A stretch of DNA of 64,000 nucleotides from Coprococcus sp. OM04-5BH (GCF_003482105.1 NZ_QULM01000002.1:234316-298315), one strand, 5' to 3'. Counted from the stretch's first letter, positions 43,337 to 53,038 are shown. A program made the numbers and translations. The notes: generated by a model not told the origin, from the letters alone.

Positions 43337-45346
43337 TTAATGTCTCAAAAGACTCTTCTCAACATAGTACATAAATTCTTCGTTATTCTTTGTACGGACA
43401 AAAAGCTTAAGCACGTCCTCAAGCACATCCTCGGATTTATTTCCAAGTAAAGCCTTATGTATGGCAGTAACGATCTCCTGCTCTTTTTTCGAAAGAAGAA
43501 GGTCATCTCTTCTGGTACCCGATCTGGCTATATCAATGGCAGGGAATATCCTCTTTTCCGACAGTTTCCTATCAAGGACAAGCTCCATATTACCTGTACC
43601 CTTAAACTCCTCGAATACAACGTCATCCATCTTACTTCCTGTCTCAACCAAGGCTGTGGCGAGTATTGTAAGGCTTCCGCCCTCTCTCATATTCCTTGCT
43701 GCGCCGAAGAACTTCTTAGGCATATGAAGAGCTGCCGGATCAAGTCCGCCTGAAAGAGTACGTCCACTAGGCTGTACCGTCAGATTGTAGGCTCTGGCAA
43801 GTCTTGTGATGCTGTCAAGGAGTATGACTACATCCTTCTTCTGTTCCACCAGTCGCTTCGCTCTCTCTATAACCATTTCTGACACTCTCTTATGATGTTC
43901 AGGCAGTTCATCGAATGTAGAGTATATAACTTCAACATTAGGTCCCTCTATGGATTCCCTGATATCCGTAACCTCTTCCGGTCTCTCATCTATGAGAAGC
44001 ACGAGAAGATGCATATCTGTATATTTTGTGCTTATACATTTTGCAATCTGTTTAATAAGGGTTGTCTTACCTGTCTTAGGCGGAGAAACGATCATTCCTC
44101 TCTGTCCCTTACCTATAGGTGCAAGAAGATCAATCATCCTTATCGGTACCGGCGAATTATTTCCATCTAATACAATACGTTCATTAGGGAATATAGGTGT
44201 AAGATCTTCAAAGCTTTTTCTTCCCGCTATAGTCTCAGGCGACAGATCATTTACAGAATTAACATATAAAAGGGCTGAGAATTTCTCTCCCTGGGTCTTA
44301 ACTCTGATACTTCCAGATATAATATCTCCTGTCTTAAGTCCAAGCCTCCTGATCTGGGCAGGAGATACATATATGTCCTGATCCCCCGGCATATAATTCG
44401 CACTTCTTATAAAGCCAAAGCCCTCAGGCATAACCTCGAGTATACCGTTTGCCGTCTTACCACTGTCAAGTTCGTTGTACAGTGCCTCATTATTCTCAGG
44501 AGTAGGTGGCTGTATATCGGAATTGTCATACCGGCTGTCTGTACGATTATCAGCTCTGCCATCATAACGGTTGTCCTGTCTGTTCTCACAACGGCTATCC
44601 GTGCGGTTGTCATACTTTATCTCAACACGGCTCTCTGCCCTGTTGTCATAGCGGTTATCGTACCGGTTGTCATTCCGGTTATCGTACCGGTTGTCATTCC
44701 GGTTATCGTACCGGTTATCATTCCGGTTATCGTACCGGTTGTCATTCCGGTTATCGTACCGGTTATCATTCCTTGAATCAGTACGCCTGTCCTGTCTGTA
44801 ATCGGTTCTTGGATCATTCTTATGATCCGCTCTATATACGTCTCGTCTTGCTTCCACATGATTATCGTATCGGTTATCGCCACGGTTATCGACCCTTCCA
44901 CGATAATTTCTCACAGTGTTTCTAAGTCTTCGTCCGTTATCCTGTCTGTATCTTCCATCTCCTGACTCTACATCTATATGTAATGTTCCATCGGAAGCCT
45001 CGCCCTTGTCTGTAACGGAAGTCATATCATTGTAAGTCACATTCTGTTCACTTCCGGTCCGGAAGCTCTCGTCAACATAGCCGCCAGCAATATTTTTCTC
45101 TTCTGACGCTTCTGATATTTCCATATTTTTCTCAATCGTATTTTTTTCTTTTCTTATTTTTCCAACTTTTTTCTTTTGATTATTATTGGTTTTCTCTGAT
45201 GTTGCGGACTTGATATCCCCATTGTTTTGTTCTCTCTCAATGAGATACTCTGCCAGCTCCTTCTTTTTCATTGCAGAAGTGCCCTTTATGCCGTTTGCCT
45301 TAACATACTGACGCAACTCAGCAAGGGATGCATTGTTAAAATCCAT
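43337..45346 (-). CDS. rho: Transcription termination factor Rho with a large disordered N-terminal insert
   Basis: Rho is a hexameric RNA-dependent ATPase that ends transcription. Residues 1-45 are the Rho_N helical domain (ASLAELRQYVKANGIKG). About residues 46-300 are a low-complexity insert rich in Asn/Asp/Arg/Tyr, with five exact RNDNRYDN octads near 191-231. The RNA-binding cold-shock-like domain starts at NGILEVMPEGFGFIR (near 302), and the motor has SPPKTGKTTL (Walker A), LLVLLIDERPEEVTD and LARAYN. At 669 residues it is about 250 longer than E. coli Rho. AGAGGAAG precedes the ATG. A leader of about 100 bases fits the known self-regulation of rho. Confidence 0.96.
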   Translation of the reverse strand: MDFNNASLAELRQYVKANGIKGTSAMKKKELAEYLIEREQNNGDIKSATSEKTNNNQKKKVGKIRKEKNTIEKNMEISEASEEKNIAGGYVDESFRTGSEQNVTYNDMTSVTDKGEASDGTLHIDVESGDGRYRQDNGRRLRNTVRNYRGRVDNRGDNRYDNHVEARRDVYRADHKNDPRTDYRQDRRTDSRNDNRYDNRNDNRYDNRNDNRYDNRNDNRYDNRNDNRYDNRYDNRAESRVEIKYDNRTDSRCENRQDNRYDGRADNRTDSRYDNSDIQPPTPENNEALYNELDSGKTANGILEVMPEGFGFIRSANYMPGDQDIYVSPAQIRRLGLKTGDIISGSIRVKTQGEKFSALLYVNSVNDLSPETIAGRKSFEDLTPIFPNERIVLDGNNSPVPIRMIDLLAPIGKGQRGMIVSPPKTGKTTLIKQIAKCISTKYTDMHLLVLLIDERPEEVTDIRESIEGPNVEVIYSTFDELPEHHKRVSEMVIERAKRLVEQKKDVVILLDSITRLARAYNLTVQPSGRTLSGGLDPAALHMPKKFFGAARNMREGGSLTILATALVETGSKMDDVVFEEFKGTGNMELVLDRKLSEKRIFPAIDIARSGTRRDDLLLSKKEQEIVTAIHKALLGNKSEDVLEDVLKLFVRTKNNEEFMYYVEKSLLRH
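44653..44772 (-). repeat. 24-base tandem repeat inside rho
   Basis: Five units of GGTTATCGTACCGGTTRTCATTCC (variation only at one or two positions), each coding for eight residues RNDNRYDN on the minus strand. Less regular NRYDN-like copies extend to about 44510 and 44890. Near-identity at DNA level points to recent copy-number change. Confidence 0.92.
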
Positions 45347-45450
45347 AAGCTTCCTCTTTCTTAAATATCATTATATCTTATATACATTTCTCATACTCTA
45401 TTACAGTTTTTCATGGGTAACATTTGAAATTTAGAAACTAAGATAGACCC

Positions 45451-45478
45451 AGTATACCACAAACATTTAATTTGTAAA
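45451..45478 (-). promoter_or_regulatory. Promoter of rho
   Basis: TTTACA (45473-45478), 16 bases, TATACT (45451-45456) on the minus strand, leaving a leader of about 98 bases. Confidence 0.65.
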
Positions 45479-45491
45479 GGCATATTAATAA

Positions 45492-45520
45492 TTGATTTTA
45501 CATACTCCAAGTGTTATTAT
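45492..45520 (+). promoter_or_regulatory. Promoter of the DUF4364 gene
   Basis: TTGATT (45492-45497), 17 bases, TATTAT (45515-45520), 47 bases before the ATG at 45568. It is back to back with the rho promoter, 13 bases between the two -35 boxes. Confidence 0.6.
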
Positions 45521-45567
45521 GGTCATTGTATCGCCTGTCGAAATATATGTTTTACTGGAGGGATAAC

Positions 45568-46089
45568 ATGAGCGTCGATTCAATGGTCTTATATAAATTA
45601 ATAATACTGTATATGCTTGACAGAGTGGACTTTCCCCTTACAAATTCCCAGATTTCTGAATTTGTCCTGACCAAGAAATATACCAACTATTTCACTCTTC
45701 AGGAGTCCATAAACGACCTTATTGACAGTAGCTATGTAAGTGTATCCACAATAAGAAGTTCATCTCATTACAAAATAACTGACAAGGGAGAGGAAGCTCT
45801 CAGTTTATTTGAGAACAGGATTCCTCACGATATAAAAGAGGATATCCTCGAATACTTTGAAAACCAGAAGATCAATCTTAAGAACGAAGCAGAGATTTAT
45901 TCAGATTATTCCTTAAATGAAAATAAGGAATACACAGTTTCATGTATCATTAAGGATCGAAACGAGACCCTGTTAGACCTTAAACTGTGTGTTCCCCTTA
46001 AATCCCAGGCTGTTGCCATCTGCGATAACTGGCGTGGCAAAAGTACTGATGTATATGATTACATAGTCAACGAATTGCTCATCTTATAA
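45568..46089 (+). CDS. DUF4364 family protein (winged-helix fold)
   Basis: A 173-residue protein of a Clostridia family whose N-terminal half looks like a winged helix (LIILYMLDRVDFPLTNSQIS, SSYVSVSTIRSSSHYKITDKG), suggesting DNA binding; the C-terminal half is beta-rich. No target is known. GGAGG lies 6 bases before ATG 45568; the frame is open from 45511, but that part includes the promoter. It is divergent from rho and convergent with ysxC. No clear terminator was seen in the 59-base gap that follows. Confidence 0.85.
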   Translation: MSVDSMVLYKLIILYMLDRVDFPLTNSQISEFVLTKKYTNYFTLQESINDLIDSSYVSVSTIRSSSHYKITDKGEEALSLFENRIPHDIKEDILEYFENQKINLKNEAEIYSDYSLNENKEYTVSCIIKDRNETLLDLKLCVPLKSQAVAICDNWRGKSTDVYDYIVNELLIL

Positions 46090-46148
46090 AAAGCATCCAT
46101 ATTTCCGATCTATCATTGCAATATAGTCATGGTTTTCCCTGTCAGCTC

Positions 46149-46739
46149 CTATGATGTAGCGATCGTATCTTCGATCAACTGCCATATTTCTTCTCTTCCC
46201 TGCTTGCTTTGAGAAGAAAATGGTATAATGGTCGTACCCTCTACAGGGCGTATCTTCTGCTTTATCATCTTTATGTGCTTCTGCACCTGGCTTCTCTTTA
46301 TCTTGTCAAGCTTGGTGGCAATTATCACCGGCTCATATCCGTTTTCCACAATCCAGTTATACATGATACAGTCATTTTCCGAAGGCTCATGTCTTATGTC
46401 TATCAGAAGAAACACCTTCTTTATGACCTTTGAGGTGTTGAGATATCTCTCTATCATCTTACCCCATTTTGCTCTTATTTCCTGAGATACAGCAGCATAA
46501 CCATACCCCGGAAGATCAACAAAATATAACTGTTTATTTACATTATAGAAATTAATTGTCTGTGTCTTGCCAGGCTGTGAGGATGTCCTTGCCAGAGACT
46601 TTCGGTTTAACAATCCATTTATAAGGGAAGACTTTCCCACATTGGATTTTCCTGCAAATGCAATCTCCGGCAGAATATTATCCGGAAGCTTACTGGTAAT
46701 ACCACATACTGTTTCCAGTTCCACATTTTTTATAACCAT
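46149..46739 (-). CDS. ysxC: Ribosome biogenesis GTP-binding protein YsxC/EngB
   Basis: An essential GTPase for 50S assembly. G1 FAGKSNVGKSSLINGLL, G3 VDLPGYGYA, G4 ATKLDKIKRSQ and G5 PFSSQSKQG are all intact; 196 residues is normal. AGAGGAAA precedes the ATG. It follows lon by 111 bases, the classic clpX-lon-ysxC order of Firmicutes. Confidence 0.96.
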   Translation of the reverse strand: MVIKNVELETVCGITSKLPDNILPEIAFAGKSNVGKSSLINGLLNRKSLARTSSQPGKTQTINFYNVNKQLYFVDLPGYGYAAVSQEIRAKWGKMIERYLNTSKVIKKVFLLIDIRHEPSENDCIMYNWIVENGYEPVIIATKLDKIKRSQVQKHIKMIKQKIRPVEGTTIIPFSSQSKQGREEIWQLIEDTIATS

Positions 46740-46850
46740 AGTTTTCCTCTCAATTCTTAATCATCTGTACAATTATATAATTCCTACACTATTGTATCAT
46801 TATATACTCATAACCTTTTGAATTATTGCTTCGCTTCACTCTTATTCATA

Positions 46851-49157
46851 CTACACTATCGCATTATCGAGCACCTGCGACATATCTGACGCAAATACTA
46901 TATTTAATCCATCCTTTATATCTGAAGCTATATCGTTAAGATCTCTCTTATTTCCTGCAGGTATGATAAGATTTGTTATCCCTATAAGCTTGGCAGCAAG
47001 CATTTTCTCCTTTAAGCCGCCGATAGGAAGCACATCACCTCTTATGGTTATCTCTCCGGTCATGGCAAGATTACCCTTTACAGTCTTCTTAAATATAGCT
47101 GAATACAGTGCTGTTGCCATGGTTATACCTGCTGAAGGTCCATCCTTAGGTACAGCCCCCTCAGGAATATGGATATGTATATCATGGGTTTCAAAGAAAT
47201 CATTTCCAAGCTTTTCACACTCCTTAAGAGAACGCACATAACTTAAGCCCGCCACAGCAGACTCTTTCATAACGTCCCCCATCTTTCCTGTAAGCTCAAG
47301 TTGTCCGTTTCCCGGGAATACATTTACCTCTATATCAAGGGTAACGCCTCCCACGGACGTCCACGCCAGACCTCTGACAGCCCCTATCTTATTGTTAAGA
47401 CGCTGTTTTTCTTCCGCGTATTTCTCTGTTCCCAGATATGCACTTACATTCTTCTTAGTTATCTTTACACAACCTTCTTCATCGCACAATATCTCACGGC
47501 ATGCCTTTCTGCATATCCTGTCTATATTACGCTCAAGGCTTCTCACTCCGGCCTCTCTTGTATAATTTCTGATAATATATCTTATGGCATCAGAATTGAT
47601 TTTTAACTGATTTTTGGTAAGTCCGTTTCTCTCTATGCATTTCTTTACAAGATACAACTTCGCAATATTGTACTTCTCATTTTCAGTATACCCCGAGATT
47701 TCTATAATCTCCATTCTGTCAAGGAGTGGGCCCGGTATTGTTGAAGCATCATTTGCTGTGGCTATAAATAACACCTGACTCAGGTCCACAGGCACCTCGA
47801 AATAATGATCCATGAACTTATTGTTCTGTTCACTGTCAAGGACCTCAAGAAGCGCTGATGACACATCACCCTTGTAGTCGCTGCTTACCTTGTCTATCTC
47901 ATCCAGTAATACCAGCGGGTTATTGGTTTTCGTTCTGGCTATGGATTGGACTATCCTGCCCGGCATAGCTCCCACATAGGTCTTTCTGTGGCCTCTGATC
48001 TCTGCCTCATCTCTTACTCCGCCCAGTGACAATCTTATATATTCCTTGCCTGTAGCTTCCGCAATGGATCTTGCTATGGAAGTCTTACCGGTTCCCGGAG
48101 GACCCACCAGACAGATGATCGGCATATTTCCCTTTTTGTTAAGGATACGGACTGCAAGATAATCTATTATCCTCTCTTTGACGTCATCAAGACCATAATG
48201 ATCACGTTCAAGTATCTTTATGGCTTTATTCAGATCTCCGTTCTCCTGTGAACTTTTATTCCACGGATAATCAAGAAGTGTCTCTATATAATTGGACAGG
48301 ACACCACTCTCAGGTGCCATGGATGGCAGTGACTTAAAACGTCCTATCTCCTTCTTAATCTTGTCAGTCACTTCCTCCGGAGCTCCAAGCCCAGATAGCT
48401 CTTTATCATATTCGTCCGCTATCTCGTCCGTGTCATCCTCTCCCAGCTCCTTCTTGATGACTTTAAGCTGTTCCCTAAGAACATACTCTCTTTGATGTTT
48501 ATTTACACATTCCTTGAGCTTTTCCTGTATCTCATTTCTAATGGTAAGGATCTCCAGCTCATCATCAATATAGCCTATGAGAATCTCAGCTCTCTCCTTA
48601 ACATCATCCATGGCTATGAGAATTCTCTTCTTATCAACCGGAAGGGGTACAAACTCAGCCACACGGTTGCACATCTTAGATAATACCACTGTCTTAACAA
48701 TCTGTGCATACATGATCTTATTTGTCCCAAGACCATTTGAATAGGCCTGCTTAACTTTATTCTCAAGCATTCTCTTAAGAGCCTCTGCTTCCTTGTCGTC
48801 CCTGCCAGGCTCTTCATCCGCAAGCAGCTCCACGTCTCCGTTATATGCATCATCATCCTTATTCAGCAGTTCAACATTACCCCTTGAGGTTGTCTCAAGA
48901 AGGATGCGCATTGTCTTATCCGGCATTTTGAGCATCTGCTTGATCTTGGCAACCACTCCGATCCTCTTTATGTCTCCCTTATCCAGCTCATCCATGGAAT
49001 CAACACTCAGAAGAAATACTATGTTGTCCATAGCCATGGCTTTTTCCACAGCTTTGCAGGATTCCGGAGTTACCACATCTATATTAGAATTTGAATCAGG
49101 CATAATGACAATATTGTGAAGAATTATCACCGGCATATTCCATACTACTTTATCCAA
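46851..49157 (-). CDS. lon: ATP-dependent protease La (Lon)
   Basis: A hexameric AAA+ protease degrading misfolded and regulatory proteins. An N-terminal substrate-binding LAN domain (VIILHNIVIMPDSNSNID), a coiled-coil region, Walker A GPPGTGKTSIARSIA (near 356), and a protease domain with catalytic Ser in KDGPSAGITMAT (near 674) and Lys in GGLKEKMLAA (near 717). I prefer TTG 49157 (MDKVVWNMPV) because AAGGAG lies 8 bases upstream; a TTG at 49181 opens the frame earlier but would place this site inside the gene. About 768 residues. Confidence 0.95.
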   Translation of the reverse strand: MDKVVWNMPVIILHNIVIMPDSNSNIDVVTPESCKAVEKAMAMDNIVFLLSVDSMDELDKGDIKRIGVVAKIKQMLKMPDKTMRILLETTSRGNVELLNKDDDAYNGDVELLADEEPGRDDKEAEALKRMLENKVKQAYSNGLGTNKIMYAQIVKTVVLSKMCNRVAEFVPLPVDKKRILIAMDDVKERAEILIGYIDDELEILTIRNEIQEKLKECVNKHQREYVLREQLKVIKKELGEDDTDEIADEYDKELSGLGAPEEVTDKIKKEIGRFKSLPSMAPESGVLSNYIETLLDYPWNKSSQENGDLNKAIKILERDHYGLDDVKERIIDYLAVRILNKKGNMPIICLVGPPGTGKTSIARSIAEATGKEYIRLSLGGVRDEAEIRGHRKTYVGAMPGRIVQSIARTKTNNPLVLLDEIDKVSSDYKGDVSSALLEVLDSEQNNKFMDHYFEVPVDLSQVLFIATANDASTIPGPLLDRMEIIEISGYTENEKYNIAKLYLVKKCIERNGLTKNQLKINSDAIRYIIRNYTREAGVRSLERNIDRICRKACREILCDEEGCVKITKKNVSAYLGTEKYAEEKQRLNNKIGAVRGLAWTSVGGVTLDIEVNVFPGNGQLELTGKMGDVMKESAVAGLSYVRSLKECEKLGNDFFETHDIHIHIPEGAVPKDGPSAGITMATALYSAIFKKTVKGNLAMTGEITIRGDVLPIGGLKEKMLAAKLIGITNLIIPAGNKRDLNDIASDIKDGLNIVFASDMSQVLDNAIV

Positions 49158-49202
49158 ATTTCCTATCTCCTTAGTAATCAAAAATATTATAATATTATAC
49201 TA

Positions 49203-49232
49203 AAGGCTGGGAATATAAAATACCCCAGCCCT
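49203..49232 (-). other. Weak hairpin between clpX and lon
   Basis: GGCTGGG (49205-49211) pairs with CCCAGCC (49224-49230); on the minus strand it is followed by TTTAGTATAAT, a poor T-run. It may attenuate read-through from clpX into lon. Confidence 0.35.
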
Positions 49233-49252
49233 TGCTTTTAACTATCTGTCTA

Positions 49253-50548
49253 TCATGCTGTCTCGTCAGACTTCTTCTCGGTATGCTTTTTCTTGAGAGG
49301 CACCGGCTGATCTAAGGCATCGTCTGAGTAAGTCACTATAGGTGCCGCTCCATTCTCAATAACATCCTTGGTTATGACACATGATACTATATTCTCCTCT
49401 GATGGAATCTCATACATAAGATCAAGAGTTGCTTTCTCTATGATTGATCTTAAACCACGGGCACCGGTTTTTCTCTCCATTGCCTCTCTGGCAATAGCCC
49501 GCAACGCATCATCCTCAAAGGTCAGATCTACATTATCCATCTTGAACAACTTCTTATACTGCTTGCAGATAGCACTCTTAGGCTCCTTAAGAATCCTTAT
49601 AAGTGCCTCCTCATCAAGCAGATCAAGTGTTACCGCTACAGGCACTCTTCCCACAAACTCCGGAATAAGACCAAACTTAACGAAATCCTGTGGTGTAACC
49701 TGCTTAAGCAGCGTATCTATATCCTGTTCTGTCTGAGATATGACATCGGCATTAAATCCCATGGATTTCTTGCCTACACGATTCTCGATGATCTTATCAA
49801 GTCCATCAAACGCTCCGCCACATATAAACAAAATGTTAGAAGTATCAATCTGTATAAACTCCTGATGTGGATGTTTTCTTCCCCCTTGAGGCGGAACTGA
49901 CGCAACTGTACCCTCAATAATCTTGAGTAACGCCTGCTGCACTCCTTCACCGGATACATCCCTGGTTATGGATACGTTCTCACTCTTCTTAGTGATCTTG
50001 TCTATCTCATCAATATAGATGATACCATGCTCTGCACGCTCAACGTCATAATCCGCCGCCTGGATAAGCTTAAGAAGGATGTTCTCAACGTCCTCGCCTA
50101 CATAACCGGCTTCGGTAAGTGCTGTTGCGTCTGCTATTGCAAATGGTACATTAAGCAGTTTCGCAAGTGTCTGGGCAAGATATGTCTTACCTGAACCTGT
50201 AGGTCCTACCATAAGGATGTTGCTCTTTTGAAGCTCAACATCAAAATCCTTCTCGCCAAACACTCTCTTATAATGGTTATATACTGCTACAGCCAAGACC
50301 TTCTTGGCCTCCTCCTGTCCAATAACGTACTGATCCAGGAAGTTCTTTATCTCTTTTGGTTTAAGGAGATTTACATCATCCGAAAGATGTGTGTCCTCCA
50401 TCTCCTCTTCAACTATCTCGTTACATATACGGATACACTCATCGCAAATATATGCATTAGGTCCTGCAATAAGCTTATGGACCTGCTCCTGTGGTCTGTT
50501 ACAAAACGAACATCTCAAAGGCTTCTTTTCGTCACTACGACCTGCCAT
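49253..50548 (-). CDS. clpX: ATP-dependent Clp protease ATP-binding subunit ClpX
   Basis: The AAA+ unfoldase that feeds ClpP. An N-terminal C4 zinc finger ([18 protein letters not shown]), Walker [17 protein letters not shown], Walker [11 protein letters not shown], and the IGF-like loop region (LGVVGLDEEAL-type) are in place; 431 residues is typical. ATG 50548 has AGGGG 7 bases upstream; the ATG at 50554 is too close. It is 27 bases downstream of clpP, so the two are probably co-transcribed. Confidence 0.96.
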   Translation of the reverse strand: MAGRSDEKKPLRCSFCNRPQEQVHKLIAGPNAYICDECIRICNEIVEEEMEDTHLSDDVNLLKPKEIKNFLDQYVIGQEEAKKVLAVAVYNHYKRVFGEKDFDVELQKSNILMVGPTGSGKTYLAQTLAKLLNVPFAIADATALTEAGYVGEDVENILLKLIQAADYDVERAEHGIIYIDEIDKITKKSENVSITRDVSGEGVQQALLKIIEGTVASVPPQGGRKHPHQEFIQIDTSNILFICGGAFDGLDKIIENRVGKKSMGFNADVISQTEQDIDTLLKQVTPQDFVKFGLIPEFVGRVPVAVTLDLLDEEALIRILKEPKSAICKQYKKLFKMDNVDLTFEDDALRAIAREAMERKTGARGLRSIIEKATLDLMYEIPSEENIVSCVITKDVIENGAAPIVTYSDDALDQPVPLKKKHTEKKSDETA

Positions 50549-50575
50549 TACCATACCCCTTTAGATTATTAAATA

Positions 50576-51157
50576 TTACCTATTAGCTATAACACTATCT
50601 ATAAGGCCATACTCACATGCCTCAGCAGCAGACATCCAGTTGTCTCTCTCTGTATCAGCAGCAATAACATCATATGGCTTTCCTGTGTTCTCGCTTAACA
50701 TCTTATTTAACTTTTCCTTAGTGCGCAGAATGTGCTTTGCGGCAATCTCAATCTCTGTTGCCTGTCCCTGCGCACCGCCAAGCGGCTGGTGGATCATGAT
50801 CTCGGAATTAGGAAGGGCATATCTCTTTCCCTTTGCACCACCCGCAAGAAGGAACGCGCCCATGCTTGCCGCCATACCGCAGCAGATTGTTGACACATCA
50901 CACTTTATATACTGCATTGTGTCGTATATTCCAAGACCTGCTGTAACAGATCCTCCCGGACTGTTAATATACAGTGAAATATCCTTTCCAGGATCCTCTG
51001 ACTCCAAAAACAAAAGCTGTGCAATAATCAAACTTGCTGTCACATCATTTACTTCTTCGCCCAGGAATATAATTCTGTCTTTAAGTAATCTTGAATAAAT
51101 ATCATATGAACGCTCACCTCTGCTGGTCTGTTCAATGACATATGGAACTAAACTCAT
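50576..51157 (-). CDS. clpP: ATP-dependent Clp protease proteolytic subunit
   Basis: The serine peptidase barrel of ClpXP. Catalytic Ser in GMAASMGAF, His in [10 protein letters not shown] and Asp in [10 protein letters not shown]; 193 residues is standard. It stands between tig and clpX, an order conserved from Firmicutes to Proteobacteria. Gap to tig is 41 bases. Confidence 0.97.
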   Translation of the reverse strand: MSLVPYVIEQTSRGERSYDIYSRLLKDRIIFLGEEVNDVTASLIIAQLLFLESEDPGKDISLYINSPGGSVTAGLGIYDTMQYIKCDVSTICCGMAASMGAFLLAGGAKGKRYALPNSEIMIHQPLGGAQGQATEIEIAAKHILRTKEKLNKMLSENTGKPYDVIAADTERDNWMSAAEACEYGLIDSVIANR

Positions 51158-51198
51158 TTAACATCTTCCTTTCAACTATACAAAGCACGTCTGCTTTA

Positions 51199-52485
51199 TT
51201 AGACTTCCTTTGCAGCGTCAACAACGAGGTCGATAGCCTTCTTAACTGCTATATCCTTGTTAATGCTTGCGCGCTCTGCATCACCCATGAATCCCTTGAT
51301 ATCCTCAAGCTTCATCTGATACTGTGCTGCCATCTTTGTAAGCTCCTCATCTGTCTCTTCCTCTGATACCTGAATATCCTCTGCTGCTGCAACAGCCTCA
51401 AGAACAAGACGTGACTTAATTCTTCTCTCAGCGTCCGGCTTAATCCTCTCCATAAGAGCATCCTCAGTTACGTTGCAGATCTGAAGGTACTGTGAAAGCT
51501 CGATTCCCTGATACTTAAGGCTCTGTGCGAACTCGTCCTTCATTCTCTCCTGCATATCATAGATCATTGCATCAGCAACATCCATTGTTGCATTCTCGAT
51601 AATCTTTGTTATAACTGCTTCTTCCTTCTGGTTTCTTGCATCCTTCTGCTTTCTTGAAAGAAGTGACTGCTTTACCTCTTCCTTGTATGCATCAAGTGTA
51701 TCACAGCCTGAAACCTCTGAAGCGAACTCATCATCAAGTGCAGGGAGCTCGTTCTCGAATATATCGTTGATCTTGCACTTGAATACTGCAGGCTTTCCTG
51801 CAAGATCCTTAGCCTGGTAATCCTCAGGGAATGTTACGTTTACTTCGCACTCCTCACCGATATTCTTACCTACTAACTGATCCTCAAATGTGTCGATAAA
51901 TGAATGTGAGCCAAGTACAAGCTTATAGTTCTCAGCCTTACCACCCTCGAAAGCTTCGCCGTCTACAAATCCTTCGAAATCAAGTGTAATCTCATCATCC
52001 ATCTGTGCTGCTCTGTCTGTTACGCTCTTCTTGCTGGCATTCTTCTTCTGCTCATTTAATATCTCAGCCATAACATCATCGTCTGTTACTTCAACAGCTA
52101 CTGCAGGAACCTCTACACCCTTGTACTCGCCAAGAGTAACCTCAGGCTTAACTGCAACCTCTGCTGTAAATATAAAATTCTTTCCCTTTTCAATCTGTGT
52201 TACATCAATAGTAGGTCTTGATGCGATCTCTATATCAATATCGGCTGTTTCCTTTGGATAGAACTCATTGATTACATGATTTGCAGCCTCTTCGTAAAAT
52301 ACTTCAGGACCGTACATCTTCTCGATAAATGACTGTGGAACCTTTCCCTTACGGAAACCAGGCACATTAAACTTACCCTTCTGCTTCTTGTAAGCCTCTG
52401 TCAACGCCTTCTCAAACTCTTCTGCTGGTACTTCAATAGTAAGTTTAGCCATACTATGCTCAAGCTTTTCTACTGATAAACTCAT
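51199..52485 (-). CDS. tig: Trigger factor
   Basis: A ribosome-bound chaperone and peptidyl-prolyl isomerase. The N-terminal ribosome-binding domain carries the signature in GFRKGKVPQSFIEKMYG; an FKBP-like domain lies at about 150-240 (ITLDFEGFVDGEAFEGG), followed by the helical C-terminal arms. At 428 residues it is full length. AAGGAGG precedes the ATG. It heads the tig-clpP-clpX-lon-ysxC cluster. Confidence 0.97.
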   Translation of the reverse strand: MSLSVEKLEHSMAKLTIEVPAEEFEKALTEAYKKQKGKFNVPGFRKGKVPQSFIEKMYGPEVFYEEAANHVINEFYPKETADIDIEIASRPTIDVTQIEKGKNFIFTAEVAVKPEVTLGEYKGVEVPAVAVEVTDDDVMAEILNEQKKNASKKSVTDRAAQMDDEITLDFEGFVDGEAFEGGKAENYKLVLGSHSFIDTFEDQLVGKNIGEECEVNVTFPEDYQAKDLAGKPAVFKCKINDIFENELPALDDEFASEVSGCDTLDAYKEEVKQSLLSRKQKDARNQKEEAVITKIIENATMDVADAMIYDMQERMKDEFAQSLKYQGIELSQYLQICNVTEDALMERIKPDAERRIKSRLVLEAVAAAEDIQVSEEETDEELTKMAAQYQMKLEDIKGFMGDAERASINKDIAVKKAIDLVVDAAKEV

Positions 52486-52594
52486 CTTATTATTTCCTCC
52501 TTAAAATCACAAATGAAGCTCTCTATATATTTTATGCCTTCATTTTTTATATTCTTGTATTTATATACGGCTATATAACCGCATCAATCACTCG

Positions 52595-52624
52595 ATTATA
52601 CCATATCTCCAACAATTATGTCTA
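52595..52624 (-). promoter_or_regulatory. Promoter of tig
   Basis: TAGACA (52619-52624), 18 bases, perfect TATAAT (52595-52600) on the minus strand, giving a leader of about 100 bases. Confidence 0.6.
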
Positions 52625-52714
52625 GCCTAAACGCCTCAACTTTTGTGTTTTATGTCCCCACTCCATATAAAATATGTATAAACTTTATCCGGTATTCAGA
52701 TTAACCAACGCAAA

Positions 52715-52748
52715 AATCGGATGACAGATACATAAACTGTCATCCGAT
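52715..52748 (-). terminator. Intrinsic terminator of the SASP gene
   Basis: ATCGGATGACAG (52716-52727) and CTGTCATCCGAT (52737-52748) form a perfect 12-bp stem, followed on the minus strand by TTTTTGCG. It lies 37 bases after the SASP stop. Confidence 0.88.
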
Positions 52749-52784
52749 CCTGTCATATTGACAAAAGCTAATAGTATTTTATAA

Positions 52785-52988
52785 CTATCTGCCTGACATC
52801 TGCTGCTCCTGCTTCTTAATCATCTGACGAACCATCTCGCCACCGATTGATCCGCTCTCAGCCGATGTTAAGTCACCGTTATAACCTTCCTTAAGGTTTA
52901 CACCAATCTCCTTGGCAACCTCCATCTTAAACTTGTTCATAGCGTTCTTTGCCTCTGGTACTGAACCAGAATTCTTTGTGTTTGCCAT
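52785..52988 (-). CDS. Alpha/beta-type small acid-soluble spore protein
   Basis: 67 residues that coat and protect spore DNA. The two family motifs are visible: KFKMEVAKEIGVNL with the GPR protease region, and GDLTSAESGSIGGEMVRQMI. ATG 52988 (MANTKNSG) has GGAGG 8 bases upstream; the five residues before it in the open frame are not expected. Its leader carries a 14-bp hairpin just before the ribosome site. I could not find a convincing sigma-G promoter; a CATAGTA-like -10 lies upstream but its -35 does not fit. Presence implies spore formation. Confidence 0.93.
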   Translation of the reverse strand: MANTKNSGSVPEAKNAMNKFKMEVAKEIGVNLKEGYNGDLTSAESGSIGGEMVRQMIKKQEQQMSGR

Positions 52989-53006
52989 TGTAATGACCTC
53001 CATAAA

Positions 53007-53038
53007 AATATTATTAAGACTTATGTCTTGATAATATT
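53007..53038 (-). other. Stem-loop directly upstream of the SASP ribosome site
   Basis: AATATTATTAAGAC (53007-53020) pairs with GTCTTGATAATATT (53025-53038) with one wobble and a 4-base loop, 10 bases before GGAGG. It would be in the SASP 5' untranslated region. Confidence 0.65.

Noticed and set aside
44653..44772. CRISPR-like short regular repeats
   Set aside because: Units abut each other with no spacers and keep the rho reading frame.
44506..44925. Plus-strand open frame of Tyr/His/Cys/Gly-rich repeats
   Set aside because: It is the antisense reading of the rho repeat region; period-24 repeats keep several frames open. No ribosome site or promoter.
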